Assembly: GCA_013376985.1 (NCBI GenBank)
Contig: JACABB010000019.1
Span: 30,355-94,354 of the forward strand
Length of the DNA: 64,000 nucleotides
Direction of reading: 5' to 3'
Source: Bacteroidales bacterium
GTDB lineage: Bacteria > Bacteroidota > Bacteroidia > Bacteroidales > Tenuifilaceae
Within the stretch, counting starts at the first letter, position 1. Every line of letters starts with the position of its first letter. A program made the position numbers and the translations under genes. Under the pieces are notes generated by a model. That model was not told the origin of the DNA. It did not search any database and saw only the letters and a list, made by a program, of their open reading frames with translations. Positions 53,801 through 63,547 of this stretch are shown piece after piece.

Positions 53801-56616
53801 ATTTACCATACCTAGCAAAATTTGAATTACTCTCTGATAGTTTACCAAACAATATTCTTAGCGGAAAATCCAAAAATTTTCTAACTTTCAATTTCAACAA
53901 TGGCTTCGATACTGCTAAAGTTAAGCTCCAGTACAAAAAAATAGATAAATCAACATGGAATAATTTAAAAATTCAGGTTGATCAAGACAATTACAATTTC
54001 CATGCAGATATCCCCGATACTCTAAGTAAAGGCTACTACTCGCTTCGTTACTATTATGAATACGATGGGAATAATTACATTGAGCAAAAGCAAGAACCAG
54101 CATTTTATGTTACATCAGAAATTGAATCGGATAGCTTAGCATTAGTAGATCTATTCAATTATACAAATGGTAAGGATTGGCTAAACAACAACGGATGGCT
54201 AAAAAGTACCAATATCGGCAATTGGTTTGGTGTTAAGGTTGAAAACAATCACGTTACTGAAATTAATCTACCAGCAAATAATCTTAAAGGCTCTATCCCA
54301 CAATCCATCGAAAAAATATCTTCGCTTAAAAAATTAATAATCAATAATAATCGCATCGATAAGTTACCCGATATCTCAAAAAATCATTTAATGGGTGAAC
54401 TTAAAGTTCAGTATAATAGTTTAACCTTTACCGATATCATTCCAAATCTAAAAATTCAATCGTTTACCTATTCTCCTCAAGATTCAATTGAGACTGCTAA
54501 AAAAATCAACCTAGAAGAGGGTGAAAATTTATTACTACAAAGCATCTATTCCGATACTTCCTACCATTACAAATGGTTTAAAAATGATTCGAAAATCGAT
54601 GAATTTACTGATAGCATAGTTTGTAAAAAAGCTAACCTCCAGATTCAAGATTCTGGCTCGTACTATTATAAGGTATCTACTGATTCAATACCTGGCTTTG
54701 AACTTGTAAGCCATAAAAATATCTTACAGGTAAATAAAAAAATATTTGAGAAACAGGATACTATTCTACTCTTTGCCTCTGGGAATCCTAATGGCGGATC
54801 ATGGGTTGATTTTGATAATGATGGCGATGATGATCTTTTCATAACAAGCTCTAACTTCAAAAACCGTTTATATCAGAACATGCTGAAAGAGGAAAATAAG
54901 CTGTACTTTAAGGATATCACCGATTCTAAATTTGCTTTTAACAGCTTAAATACTACTGGTTGCACTTGGGGTGATTTCAACAAGGATGGTTTAATTGATG
55001 TATTTGTCTCTAAAAGGCAGGAAAACAATGTACTCTATAAAAATTCTAATGCCACAACTTTTGATAAAACAGGCGATTACGACTTTAATACCCGCACACA
55101 ATGGGATGCCGGAAATGCCAGTTGGGTAGATTTTAACAATGATGGCAACCTCGATCTATTCCTACCTCACGGCGCATCCAATAGCGAACTTTATAAAAAT
55201 AATGGGGATTTAACATTTACTAAGGCTTTTGAAAATAGGCTGCCTTCAAATATGATTATGACTAGCTCGCTATGGTCTGATATTAATAATGATAATTGGC
55301 CGGATTTAATAATCAATAATTGCATAGTTAAAAACAATGGATCTGACGTAGATTATATCAATCTGTATACGATACAGAACAACTTCCCAAATGCGTTCAG
55401 CACTGCGGATTATGACAATGATGGGGATCTAGATATCTTTGCTACAATCGAAGACTATAGCGGTAAAAAAAGTTATCCTGGGTTGCTTTTCGAAAATATA
55501 AATAACCAGTACTTTACAAACCAGAGTGACAGTGCAATAGCCGATTACAAAACAAATTCCTACGGAAGTTCTTGGGGTGATTATGATAACGACGGGGATA
55601 TAGATCTTTTTGTTTGTTATGGCGAAAATAATAATGTGCTGTGGAAGAACCTTCTCCAAGAAAAAGGGATCAAAGGTTTTGAGAAATTATCGTATGGTTC
55701 ATTTGGTGAACACTGGGGATTATCTACAGGTTGCGCAAACTCCGACTTCAACAACGATGGATTTCTTGATCTATTTATTGCCAATTTAAACCCTTGGTCG
55801 GGCGATAACTCTGGAAAAAATATACTACTAAAAAACATCGGGAATAGTAACAAATGGATAAAAATTAAATGTGTAGGCACAATGTCCAATACATCTGCCA
55901 TTGGCATAAAAGTTAAGGTAAAATCAAAAATTAATGGAAAAGATGTCTGGCAACTCCGCGAAATCCAATCCCAAACTGGGTTTGCTAGTCAAAATAGTTT
56001 CAATGTTCATTTTGGACTCGGAAATGCTACAAAAATCGATTCCTTAAAAATATGCTGGTCATCTGGCTATGAATGGGATACTACAAATGTTCAGACCAAT
56101 CAATTCATAAAAATTGTAGAAAAGAAACGGTATAACACCACATTTTACGTCAACGATGGTTTAACGGGTCTTGCTAACGCATCTATCAAATTAAATGGAA
56201 ATCAAACAAAATATACCAACATTGATGGTTACGCAACCTTTAGCGATTTAATTCCCAATGATAGCATTTCCTATACAGTAATCTTAGATAACTTTTTCGA
56301 GAAGAAAGGAAGCATATCTGTTAAAAACAGCGATGTTATTGAGAATGTTATACTAGCTAAAATAGGAGTATCAGTAGATAGCCAGGTTACCAGCGATTAC
56401 AAGCTATACCCAAACATTACAGATGATATTTTTAGAGTTACTGGTCCCGAATATTTCAAGGTAAGCATCTTTGATATTACAGGGAGTAAAGTCTATGAAA
56501 CATCCAGTTTACAGAAGGAGAGCATTATAAACATCTCTACCAAAACAAGTGGTATTTACTTCGTAAAAATTGAAAATAAGGATTATATAATTGTTAAAAA
56601 AATTATTAAAAGGTAA
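50884..56616 (+). CDS. Large T9SS-secreted subtilisin-family protein with LRR, FG-GAP and UnbV domains
   Basis: Protein of 1910 residues with a signal peptide (MSKKICFLLVILNSLPFYVFSQ) and an inhibitor-like propeptide (about 60-165). The S8 domain has catalytic D192 (IAIIDTGID), H225 (GHGTHCAGI) and S395 (GTSMATPHVAG), all present. Long stretches of unassigned beta sequence follow, then leucine-rich repeats near 1085-1180 (WLNNNGW, NHVTEINLPANNLKGSIP), FG-GAP/VCBS repeats about 1300-1640 (DFDNDGDDDLF-type calcium loops) and a UnbV/ASPIC-type segment about 1655-1740. The C-terminus (YKLYPNITDDIFRV ... VKIENKDYIIVKKIIKR) is a type A T9SS sorting signal. It should be exported and attached to the cell surface, and probably is a surface protease or adhesin. 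Confidence 0.9.
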   Translation: MSKKICFLLVILNSLPFYVFSQVQPHNKYNQKDSIVVEVIKGDSILSTSKISTKPNVEVNSENKYIVEFDTPPLNLKQIVKTKNLTPLNQINQIHDRFKKDLSALISKNSKNTKQKGNYIKRDFKIALNGVAIEGTQSNVIDEIRKLPYVKKVHIDYKCKIVDNESDEIIKADEVWSNLCITGKGIVIAIIDTGIDSTHQELKGKVIGGYDFVNNDDNPIDDHGHGTHCAGIAAANGPNLKGVAPDAKLMAVKVLNSDGSGYNSWIISGIEYALNPDNNPLTDDGADVISMSLGSSGGSPDDALSTAVNNSYKNGVLCVVAAGNNGNQYFNVSSPGSAKDALTVGASDKYDNIAGFSSWGPISQTYTVKPEVVAPGVGIYSSTPNNNYASWDGTSMATPHVAGAAALLLQLNHNYSPEILKSLLVNSARTINSNIWAQGNGCINVLKAALLKTTVSPSIISLGLVDNQADTWSKVDTITLHNLSNISKNYKLEIEQSFPSGITSYLSKTQALVSSTDTAKIIFRVSVNKDVPIPEEEIPAYKGFIKIYNDVDTIKIPFVFLKGKFLKINYDFVPQIVLVHNNNNITKILYPTSTTSSLLLPNGVYDIITYYSETYFIREGVDNTTHSEVNISIKDAKNLATFQGKDPNGNNVQTADLSNTFFVNKTSRIGLKLARFLLGYTTTTKKYLSDISENYVFEISPSAFPSFTDNYNWYSFPFSVSNLKSSKTYEIDPLKYRKILFNYSNIKNRGDSLFYTKGAWTLGVSGYYDMLDYNSVTSHYIQPSLIQSIYIQPTPTEDFIVERIKTQKIYSKPVFTNGGFNSSASISIHQLPYYYISPEVNKFIITKSFWNKDLIFPIKNKQIEIPIGCSPINFLSTNYVQNYTYYYWKTYPSLRFSIYDYPIVKIPFTISTEQNTVLADTLVNDETYSYEWIKVPLENKIHYFRLQYDKYWVKGLQGLFSVEEKFTPANFMYLPYLAKFELLSDSLPNNILSGKSKNFLTFNFNNGFDTAKVKLQYKKIDKSTWNNLKIQVDQDNYNFHADIPDTLSKGYYSLRYYYEYDGNNYIEQKQEPAFYVTSEIESDSLALVDLFNYTNGKDWLNNNGWLKSTNIGNWFGVKVENNHVTEINLPANNLKGSIPQSIEKISSLKKLIINNNRIDKLPDISKNHLMGELKVQYNSLTFTDIIPNLKIQSFTYSPQDSIETAKKINLEEGENLLLQSIYSDTSYHYKWFKNDSKIDEFTDSIVCKKANLQIQDSGSYYYKVSTDSIPGFELVSHKNILQVNKKIFEKQDTILLFASGNPNGGSWVDFDNDGDDDLFITSSNFKNRLYQNMLKEENKLYFKDITDSKFAFNSLNTTGCTWGDFNKDGLIDVFVSKRQENNVLYKNSNATTFDKTGDYDFNTRTQWDAGNASWVDFNNDGNLDLFLPHGASNSELYKNNGDLTFTKAFENRLPSNMIMTSSLWSDINNDNWPDLIINNCIVKNNGSDVDYINLYTIQNNFPNAFSTADYDNDGDLDIFATIEDYSGKKSYPGLLFENINNQYFTNQSDSAIADYKTNSYGSSWGDYDNDGDIDLFVCYGENNNVLWKNLLQEKGIKGFEKLSYGSFGEHWGLSTGCANSDFNNDGFLDLFIANLNPWSGDNSGKNILLKNIGNSNKWIKIKCVGTMSNTSAIGIKVKVKSKINGKDVWQLREIQSQTGFASQNSFNVHFGLGNATKIDSLKICWSSGYEWDTTNVQTNQFIKIVEKKRYNTTFYVNDGLTGLANASIKLNGNQTKYTNIDGYATFSDLIPNDSISYTVILDNFFEKKGSISVKNSDVIENVILAKIGVSVDSQVTSDYKLYPNITDDIFRVTGPEYFKVSIFDITGSKVYETSSLQKESIINISTKTSGIYFVKIENKDYIIVKKIIKR

Positions 56617-56796
56617 CCTATTGGGTAATCCAATACCAATTGATAATCTGACAATTTAAGCTATTTTTGGTATAGAAATATTATACGATAAAAATAATGC
56701 AATACATTGTTGTATATGTACCATTGAGAGTTATTTATGAACGAGTTGGGTGCAATTTTCAAAACCTATTACCCAGATTCAAATATCTAAAATATT

Positions 56797-57093
56797 ATGA
56801 AATTAGAATGCAAGCCTTTACTTTTCCTTTCAGAATTAGATGAATTGTCGTTTTTTGATAGAATTAAGCTAATAAAATGTGTTAAGTTAATTTGCAATTC
56901 TGAAGGTGTTTTTCTCCAACTTAAGTCAAAGAGCATCTCAAATATTTGCTTAAGAGAATTGCTTGCGCTTTTTTATAGATATAATATAGAAATGACACAA
57001 TTATCTTGTTTCCTAAATGAAGAAAATCAGAGTTGGTTCTTAAAGGAGAACGCATATTGGTATAAAAGGACATTCAAGAATATTAATAGATAA
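56797..57093 (+). CDS. Small hypothetical protein
   Basis: 98 residues, with no recognised family. It is helical (ISNICLRELLALFYRYNIEMTQL) with a normal composition and no signal peptide. Evidence is only a reasonable frame between two intact genes, so it may not be real. Confidence 0.4.
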   Translation: MKLECKPLLFLSELDELSFFDRIKLIKCVKLICNSEGVFLQLKSKSISNICLRELLALFYRYNIEMTQLSCFLNEENQSWFLKENAYWYKRTFKNINR

Positions 57094-57384
57094 AACTATA
57101 AAAATGTGCCTAACAGCTTACTTAATATAGGCTAATGACGCATTTTGAGTTCTTAACGCCTTTTGGTAATTTTACTATCGTGGGGTAAGAAAGCAATTTC
57201 AACCGAGCGTCCTTTGCGAACTCGCCAAAGGCAAAAAACTTGCAAAACATTTTTCTCATTTCGTTTTATTTCTCCCATCTACTAGAACTTAAAAACCAAC
57301 TTGACAAAGATTTTAGTTTTGTTAACACAAATATCCAACAACCTAATTCAAAAAACCTTATTTTAGCCTTTCTATAAAAGGTAG

Positions 57385-58152
57385 ATGTCCTTAATAAACC
57401 GAAAACGAAAACCAATTGCGGAGTACACCAAAAAATCATTGATTTTCAGGGGAGTAACTCTATTCATTTTTTCTTTTATTTTTACTAGCATATTCGGAGT
57501 TCTTATATATCGATGGGCTAATCCCAACATCACAATGCTTATGGTTATTAGGCATTACGAATCTCTATTTGATGATAAGAGTTCAAGTATCCAAAAGGAT
57601 TGGGTAAGCATTGATAATATTTCACCCAATATGGTACTCGCTGCTGTATCGGCGGAAGATAGCAAATTTCTTACCCACTGGGGATTTGATTTTGAATTGA
57701 TTAGAGAGGCTATGAAGCACAACCAACGGAGTAGTAAGATTAAAGGAGCTAGCACAATATCACAGCAAACAGCAAAGAATATCTTCCTTTGGCCTAAAAG
57801 ATCGTGGGTACGTAAAGGGTTTGAAGCGTACTTTACTATATTAATGGAGGGTATGTGGTCTAAAAAACGAATTATGGAAGTTTACCTCAACATTGTTGAA
57901 TTCGGCAAAGGGATGTATGGCGTTGAAGAGGCTGCACAAAAATTCTATAGGAAACCTGCATCAAAACTCAACCGATTTGAGGCTTCGATGTTAACTACTG
58001 TACTACCAAGCCCCTCAAAACGTAATCCATCAAATCCAAGCGGCTATATGTATCGGTATCAAGAAAGGGTACTTTGGGGTATGAGCAGCATAGTTTCTGT
58101 TGACTTTGATTCGCCTAACGATGAAAGTAACAATTCAAAAAAGAAAAAATAA
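57385..58152 (+). CDS. mtgA: Monofunctional biosynthetic peptidoglycan transglycosylase
   Basis: Glycosyltransferase family 51 enzyme of 255 residues that polymerises lipid II into glycan strands. It has one N-terminal membrane helix (TLFIFSFIFTSIFGVLIY) and the GT51 motifs: AVSAEDSKFLTHWGFD (catalytic Glu 91, His 98), KGASTISQQTAKNIFLW and VEFGKGMYGVEEAAQKFY. No transpeptidase domain follows. It is 17 bases before the TPR gene, so they may form one transcript. Confidence 0.93.
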   Translation: MSLINRKRKPIAEYTKKSLIFRGVTLFIFSFIFTSIFGVLIYRWANPNITMLMVIRHYESLFDDKSSSIQKDWVSIDNISPNMVLAAVSAEDSKFLTHWGFDFELIREAMKHNQRSSKIKGASTISQQTAKNIFLWPKRSWVRKGFEAYFTILMEGMWSKKRIMEVYLNIVEFGKGMYGVEEAAQKFYRKPASKLNRFEASMLTTVLPSPSKRNPSNPSGYMYRYQERVLWGMSSIVSVDFDSPNDESNNSKKKK

Positions 58153-58169
58153 ACCAAAACGTTAATAGC

Positions 58170-60137
58170 TTGAAAAATATAACCAGAGTTATTTTTGCTG
58201 TTGCTTTAATGATATTCTCAATATCAGCAACTGCACAACTTAATAAAGCTTATTTCTACTATCAGGGACAAAAGCTAATTTCACAAAATAAATTTACTGA
58301 GGCAATTGGTTACCTTAATACGCTAATTGACGTTGATTCTACAATTGCCGAGGGTTGGTTTCTCCGAGGTGTAGCAAAATACTACCTAAACGATATGCAG
58401 GGTTCAATTAGAGATTTCAGCAAATCAATCTCAAAAAATCAGCTATTCACTCAAGCCTATCACTACAGGGCAATCGTAGAAAATCGATTAAAGAATTATA
58501 ACAGCGCCCTAAAAGACCTTGAGTTCGCTTTGGAATTAAGACCCGAAGATCAAGAGATCCTTTTCACCAGAGGAGGAACATATATTGAAACATCGCAGTA
58601 TAGCAAAGCAATTCAAGATTATAATAGAGTAATCCGTTATGCTCCCAACAATACCGAATCGTGGATAAATAGAGGATTAGCCCGACTTTTTTCAAATGAT
58701 ACAACTGGGGCAATTAATGATTTAAGCCAAGCTATCAAGTTAAACCCATTCTATTCCGAGTCCTATGCTAGGCGAAGTAGGGTTTATCTTGATAAAAAGG
58801 AGTTTGAAATGGCACTTAGCGATATGAATCAGGCTATCTACTTAGATTCAACATCAACAATGAACTACTTTTTAAGAGGTTTAATTAAAAATGCAATGAA
58901 GAGCTATAAAGGGGCATTGGAAGATTTTGATAAAGTTATATCTATCGATCCTAGTAACTCACTCTCACTATACAACAGAGCACTTTTAAAATCACAAACA
59001 GGAGCATTAAATTCCGCTCTGGATGATTATGATAGGCTTGTTAAACTAAACCCCAAAAACGTATTGGTTTTTTACAACAGGGCATCCGTAAACTTTGAAT
59101 TAGGTAAGTTTAATGATGCTATTAATGATTACACATCGGCAATAACCCTATTTCCAGATTTTGCCAACGCCTACATCAACCGATCGGTTGCCAAATCGAG
59201 AATTGGTAATTTAAAAGAAGCTGAGCAAGATTATAGAACTGCCACCGAAAAGATTCAAAAATACAAAGCCACATCACAGGAAGCCTACCTTGCAATGGCC
59301 GATACAAGTAAGAAATTTAATAGTCTACTTTCTTTCGACACCGACTTTAGCGAAGGTTTCTCAAAAATAAACTTAAAGAACGATATAAGCTTACCAACAG
59401 GTTTTCTACCATTCTTTAAGCTTCAATTAGTTGATGAGAAATCAAAATCATCGTTTAATGATTATAAAAAACCATTCATCGAAGTATTAAATGGCTTAAC
59501 CTCAAATGGCTATCATTTTACATTTACCCAATCAAATAATCAGAATGATCCTACAACAGGAATAGCACATTGCATTGATACTACAAAATCACCAGAAAAT
59601 ATTAAGCATTTCTACAAAGCGCTTCAATACTCATCAATGAATAAATACAATCAGGCCGTTCGTGAGTATCAAAATGCCTTGAAAAACGATCCAAATAACT
59701 TGATTATTGCGTTAAATCTAGCAGTTGAACAAATAGAAATGGTTAAATTCATCAACCAATTCGAGAACGAAGTCGGTACCATTTCCTTTAAAATGGGAAA
59801 CCTTGCCAATGCTCAAAAAGAAAAGAGCATTTCAGCAAATAACTCCTATAACGAATCCATCTCAAACCTTAAAACACTAGAAACTAATTTACCTGGCTTG
59901 GCAATTATACCCTATAACATTGGAAACACCTATCTCCTCACCGATGAGCTAAGCTCCGCAATTGATGAGTATAACAAAGCCATTATTATTGAACCACGTT
60001 TCTCCGAAGCCTGGTTTAATCGTGGTTTAGTAAAGCTAATTAAAGGCGAGAAGCAGAATGGTTGTTTAGATATAAGTAAAGCTGGTGAACTCGGACTAAA
60101 TCAAGCCTACTCAATCATCCAAAGATTCTGTAAGTAG
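58170..60137 (+). CDS. Exported TPR-repeat protein
   Basis: Protein of 655 residues with a signal peptide (KNITRVIFAVALMIFSISATAQ) and at least ten TPRs in the first 370 residues (for example AIQDYNRVIRYAPNNTESW and ALDDYDRLVKLNPKNVLVF). An atypical middle and two or three more repeats lie near the C-terminus. The start is a TTG at 58170: it gives a complete signal peptide, while the next in-frame ATG falls inside it. It follows mtgA by 17 bases, so a role in envelope assembly is possible. Function not known. Confidence 0.88.
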   Translation: MKNITRVIFAVALMIFSISATAQLNKAYFYYQGQKLISQNKFTEAIGYLNTLIDVDSTIAEGWFLRGVAKYYLNDMQGSIRDFSKSISKNQLFTQAYHYRAIVENRLKNYNSALKDLEFALELRPEDQEILFTRGGTYIETSQYSKAIQDYNRVIRYAPNNTESWINRGLARLFSNDTTGAINDLSQAIKLNPFYSESYARRSRVYLDKKEFEMALSDMNQAIYLDSTSTMNYFLRGLIKNAMKSYKGALEDFDKVISIDPSNSLSLYNRALLKSQTGALNSALDDYDRLVKLNPKNVLVFYNRASVNFELGKFNDAINDYTSAITLFPDFANAYINRSVAKSRIGNLKEAEQDYRTATEKIQKYKATSQEAYLAMADTSKKFNSLLSFDTDFSEGFSKINLKNDISLPTGFLPFFKLQLVDEKSKSSFNDYKKPFIEVLNGLTSNGYHFTFTQSNNQNDPTTGIAHCIDTTKSPENIKHFYKALQYSSMNKYNQAVREYQNALKNDPNNLIIALNLAVEQIEMVKFINQFENEVGTISFKMGNLANAQKEKSISANNSYNESISNLKTLETNLPGLAIIPYNIGNTYLLTDELSSAIDEYNKAIIIEPRFSEAWFNRGLVKLIKGEKQNGCLDISKAGELGLNQAYSIIQRFCK

Positions 60138-60220
60138 TGTTTAGTTTATAGTGTTTGGTGTTTAGAATTAAGAATTCAGTGTTTCGTCTTATGACTTCTG
60201 TCTTCTACATTCTGCATTCT
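60137..60220 (-). repeat. Inverted relative of the AAACAC-type repeat
   Basis: On the minus strand it reads AATTCTAAACACCAAACAC and TATAAACTAAACAC, matching much of the repeat at 46201-46290. It lies in the gap between the TPR gene and the MATE gene. Confidence 0.7.
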
Positions 60221-60236
60221 TTCAACTTTCAACTTC

Positions 60237-61568
60237 TTATATCTCCTTCCCCACCCAATGGTTGGATCTCAGATATATGTATGATATAAATGTTAGTAAA
60301 ACCCCATAAAGTATTTCAACAGTCCATACTGTTGCTAACGATTGCTTAAGGACAATAGCAAAAACAAACGTTAGTAGAATATAAATTGCTAGAATACCAA
60401 CCTCAAGGATTAACGAGATATTTGTTTTCCCCGTTCCCGAAACACTGTTAAACATCACTAAGGCAATGGCTAAAATAGTAGATGCAATTGCAACAATATG
60501 CATAATGGGTAACGCCATTTTTATTATTGATGAATCAACTGTATAAACTTGCAGAATAAGGTTTGGAAACAAAGTGCATATTAACGATAGGATTACGGAG
60601 AAACCCACTGAAACAATAGCTATTCGCCAAGTTAACGAAAGAACCTCTTTTGATTTTCCCTGCCCAATAATAAAACTAACAAGACTATTTGCAGCCGTTG
60701 AAAAACCCATTATTGGTATTAGCAGCACAACATAAATACTTCTAATAATGTTGGATACAGCTAATTCAACCTCACCCATCTTTTCAATGATAAGGAAGAA
60801 AACAAACCAAACTGAAAATGAGAAGAAATTTTGAAGCATTAAGGGGAGTGATATTTTAAATAATCTTGACATCAGCTCCGGGTCATATTTTGCAAAACGA
60901 AATAGATTATACGATTTAACTTTCTTATTAAGCAAAGTATAAACAACAAAAGCACTGGCCCCTGAGAATTCGGCTATAACCGATGCAAGTCCTGCTCCGC
61001 TCACACCCATTTTAGGAAAACCAAAATGTCCGAAAATAAGCGAATACCCAAAGAAAACATTAACTAAGACCATTGTAAGCGTTGTATAGGTTATCACCTT
61101 AGTTTTGCCTATACCAACATAAAATGCTCTATATGAAAAATATGTGAATGCAAAGAACAGACCCCATATCCTATACCTTAAAAAAGCTAAACTAGCATTT
61201 AAAACGTTTTCCGATTGTACCACATGGCATAGTATAGTTTTCCCGAATAGCTCGAATAGAACAACAAGAAGAATGGCCAAAATAAATAAGAAATACTGAG
61301 TATGCTCAATAATGCTACCTATCTGTTTATGCTCACCCTCGCCATATCTTCGTGCAACCATTATCTGAGCACCAATACCTACACCCCACCCCAGCATTAT
61401 AATAGATAAATAAAAAAGTCCTCCAATAGCACCGCTACCCAAAGCCACATCACTAAGCCTACCAAGGAATGCGGTATCAGTAACGTTTATCACATTCTGT
61501 GCAACACTACCAATCATTATTGGGAAAGCAATATCCCAAACACGTTTATATGAAATTGATGTTTTCAA
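60237..61568 (-). CDS. MATE family efflux transporter
   Basis: Membrane protein of 443 residues with twelve helices in two halves. The MATE family pattern is visible: MIGSVAQNVINVTDTAFLGRLSDVALGSGAIGG at the start and GFSTAANSLVSFIIGQGKSKEV in the second half. These transporters exchange Na+ or H+ for drugs or metabolites. It stands alone and converges with the preceding TPR gene. The substrate cannot be told from the sequence. Confidence 0.9.
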   Translation of the reverse strand: MKTSISYKRVWDIAFPIMIGSVAQNVINVTDTAFLGRLSDVALGSGAIGGLFYLSIIMLGWGVGIGAQIMVARRYGEGEHKQIGSIIEHTQYFLFILAILLVVLFELFGKTILCHVVQSENVLNASLAFLRYRIWGLFFAFTYFSYRAFYVGIGKTKVITYTTLTMVLVNVFFGYSLIFGHFGFPKMGVSGAGLASVIAEFSGASAFVVYTLLNKKVKSYNLFRFAKYDPELMSRLFKISLPLMLQNFFSFSVWFVFFLIIEKMGEVELAVSNIIRSIYVVLLIPIMGFSTAANSLVSFIIGQGKSKEVLSLTWRIAIVSVGFSVILSLICTLFPNLILQVYTVDSSIIKMALPIMHIVAIASTILAIALVMFNSVSGTGKTNISLILEVGILAIYILLTFVFAIVLKQSLATVWTVEILYGVLLTFISYIYLRSNHWVGKEI

Positions 61569-61869
61569 TCTTCTTTAATATAAGGGCATAAATGTAGCGC
61601 AAAAAATGAGATGATGAGGGTTCTCCCCAATATGCCCTAGAATCTATCAGACGGAATCTATATAATTAACCTACAAATCCACCTGAATCATACAAACTCT
61701 AACAGGGTTTAAAACCCTATAAGGTCTACAAAGCAGCAGTTATTTAGTTTTATTCTTAATGTTTATTTAAGCTTGCTAAATCGCCCCCAAAGCCCACTAG
61801 ATTGACTCTGCGATTCACCAGACTAAAATTAAAAAATTGTAAAAAAAGCATAATTAAATTAAAAATATT

Positions 61870-61899
61870 TTGCACTGTTTATAAGAAATCATATATTTG
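61870..61899 (+). promoter_or_regulatory. Promoter upstream of the methyltransferase gene
   Basis: TTG (61870-61872), a 19-base spacer and TATATTTG (61892-61899) fit the Bacteroidota consensus. It lies 163 bases before the ATG, so the transcript has a long AT-rich leader. The 494-base gap 61569-62062 shows nothing else I can name. Confidence 0.55.
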
Positions 61900-62062
61900 G
61901 TAAACAAAAAAAATTTAAATTTAATGCTCATAAATTCATAATAATTTAATAATAATATTCGTGTATTACATTATATAATTAAAAATTAACAGATACTTTA
62001 AAAAGTACAATAATTAGAACCACATAAACCCTAATAAGTACAATTTTTAAAGATTAACTATT

Positions 62063-63247
62063 ATGAGCACATTTGTAACCATTTATTTTACAACAACTCT
62101 AATTGCTTTTACAAGCATAATTTGGGGTGCAATAATTTATGATTGGCTTAATTGGCCTTTTGCTAAAAGAAAAAAGAATAGTGGGTATTACCTATCAGCA
62201 TGTGAATATGAGGATGAATCAACATCTCAGAAAAAACAAATTGTTGATATACTCTTTCTGGAAATAAAAGGAACGCATATAAAAGGTCGTGTATTTCATT
62301 CAAATGATAAAAATAGAATATACACCATATACGGCAACGAAAAGCAAAATAATATATATACGGGAGTATGGAAAAATATATCACTACCCTCTGAGGGTCA
62401 TTTCATAGCAAAGTATATTGCTGCTTTGGGGAAATTTGAAGGTTACTGGATGGGAACAAATAATAACTCAAATATTCATGATGAGCATTGGGTTTGGGAA
62501 CAAAAAAAGACTCAAAGCTCTTTCCCCGTTGAAAGACATATAAACTTTAATAAACCACAACATAAAAAAACCATCAAAACATTTGTTAAAACGCTAAATA
62601 ATCCTGAACACTATAACATAGACTATTTTGGTTATCTATCCCTTACCGTTGGCAAAGGTATTTTTAACCCAAGTCTAGGACATGTTACAAAAACATTTTT
62701 TAGTAAAATAGTAAAAGATAAGATAGAAGATGGTCCTGTTCTCGACCTATTTACCGGATGTGGGGTTTACGCCTTATATCTGGCAAAAAAAGGAATCTCG
62801 AATGTTGTAGGCATCGATATATCCCAAGCTGCCATTGAGGCAGCGCAAGCTAACGCCGTAAATAACAACATTAATAACATTGACTTTAGAACAGGTGATT
62901 TGTATACCCCATTAAAGCCCAACGAAAAATTCCGATATATAATAGGCAACCCCCCATTTTCCGAGCCTAAATATTGTAAATCGGTTAAAAAATCGGACTA
63001 CTACGATAGCGTTTGCTTACCAACCAACACCCTCAAAGAGTTTATCCTAAACTCGCCAAACCACCTAATGGAGAACGGGGAGCTAATATTTACCTTTGGC
63101 TCATCTGGCGATATCCAATATCTGGAATTCCTAATCCAGCTAAGCCCATACGAATCGAGCATTGCATATAAAATGGATGAATGCCAAAACCTTGGCGAAA
63201 CGTTTTATATCTATCATTTAAAATTAAAGAAAGAAAACGTATGTTAA
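62063..63247 (+). CDS. Membrane-anchored class I methyltransferase with NPPF motif
   Basis: Protein of 394 residues: an N-terminal helix (FVTIYFTTTLIAFTSIIWGAIIYDWL), a middle part of unknown fold (about 40-180), then a SAM-dependent methyltransferase domain with motif I LDLFTGCGVYALYLAKKG, motif II VVGIDIS and motif IV NPPF (IIGNPPFSEP). NPPF marks enzymes that methylate a planar nitrogen (adenine N6 or glutamine N5). HemK/PrmC-like enzymes have no membrane helix, so this architecture is unusual. The target is unknown. Confidence 0.78.
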   Translation: MSTFVTIYFTTTLIAFTSIIWGAIIYDWLNWPFAKRKKNSGYYLSACEYEDESTSQKKQIVDILFLEIKGTHIKGRVFHSNDKNRIYTIYGNEKQNNIYTGVWKNISLPSEGHFIAKYIAALGKFEGYWMGTNNNSNIHDEHWVWEQKKTQSSFPVERHINFNKPQHKKTIKTFVKTLNNPEHYNIDYFGYLSLTVGKGIFNPSLGHVTKTFFSKIVKDKIEDGPVLDLFTGCGVYALYLAKKGISNVVGIDISQAAIEAAQANAVNNNINNIDFRTGDLYTPLKPNEKFRYIIGNPPFSEPKYCKSVKKSDYYDSVCLPTNTLKEFILNSPNHLMENGELIFTFGSSGDIQYLEFLIQLSPYESSIAYKMDECQNLGETFYIYHLKLKKENVC

Positions 63248-63340
63248 CCAATATACTGAGAGTTCCGAACTGGTAGGTTAGTTTTGATATACTTATTAAT
63301 ATTAAATCATTATTAACCGAGAAAAAATCTAAAAACAATA

Positions 63341-63446
63341 GGTCGCAGCGATGCTGCTTCTAGCTAAAATTTAATCATCTATTCTACAAATAGTTCGCAG
63401 CAATGCTGCTTTTTATAGTCGCAGAGCGATGATCTATTTGTAGAAT
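63341..63446. repeat. GCAGCGATGCTGC-type repeats and a long inverted repeat
   Basis: TCGCAGCGATGCTGC near 63343 and TTCGCAGCAATGCTGC near 63394 are near-copies. The 13-base arms ATTCTACAAATAG (63381-63393) and CTATTTGTAGAAT (63434-63446) form a perfect inverted repeat around the second copy. Non-coding. Confidence 0.8.
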
Positions 63447-63547
63447 TTTTATTAAACCGAAAAACAAGCCCCATTAGGGGCGACCTATATATTAAATGTA
63501 GTAATATCAAGTATTTTATGTATTATTTAATATTTTAGTCGGACAGT

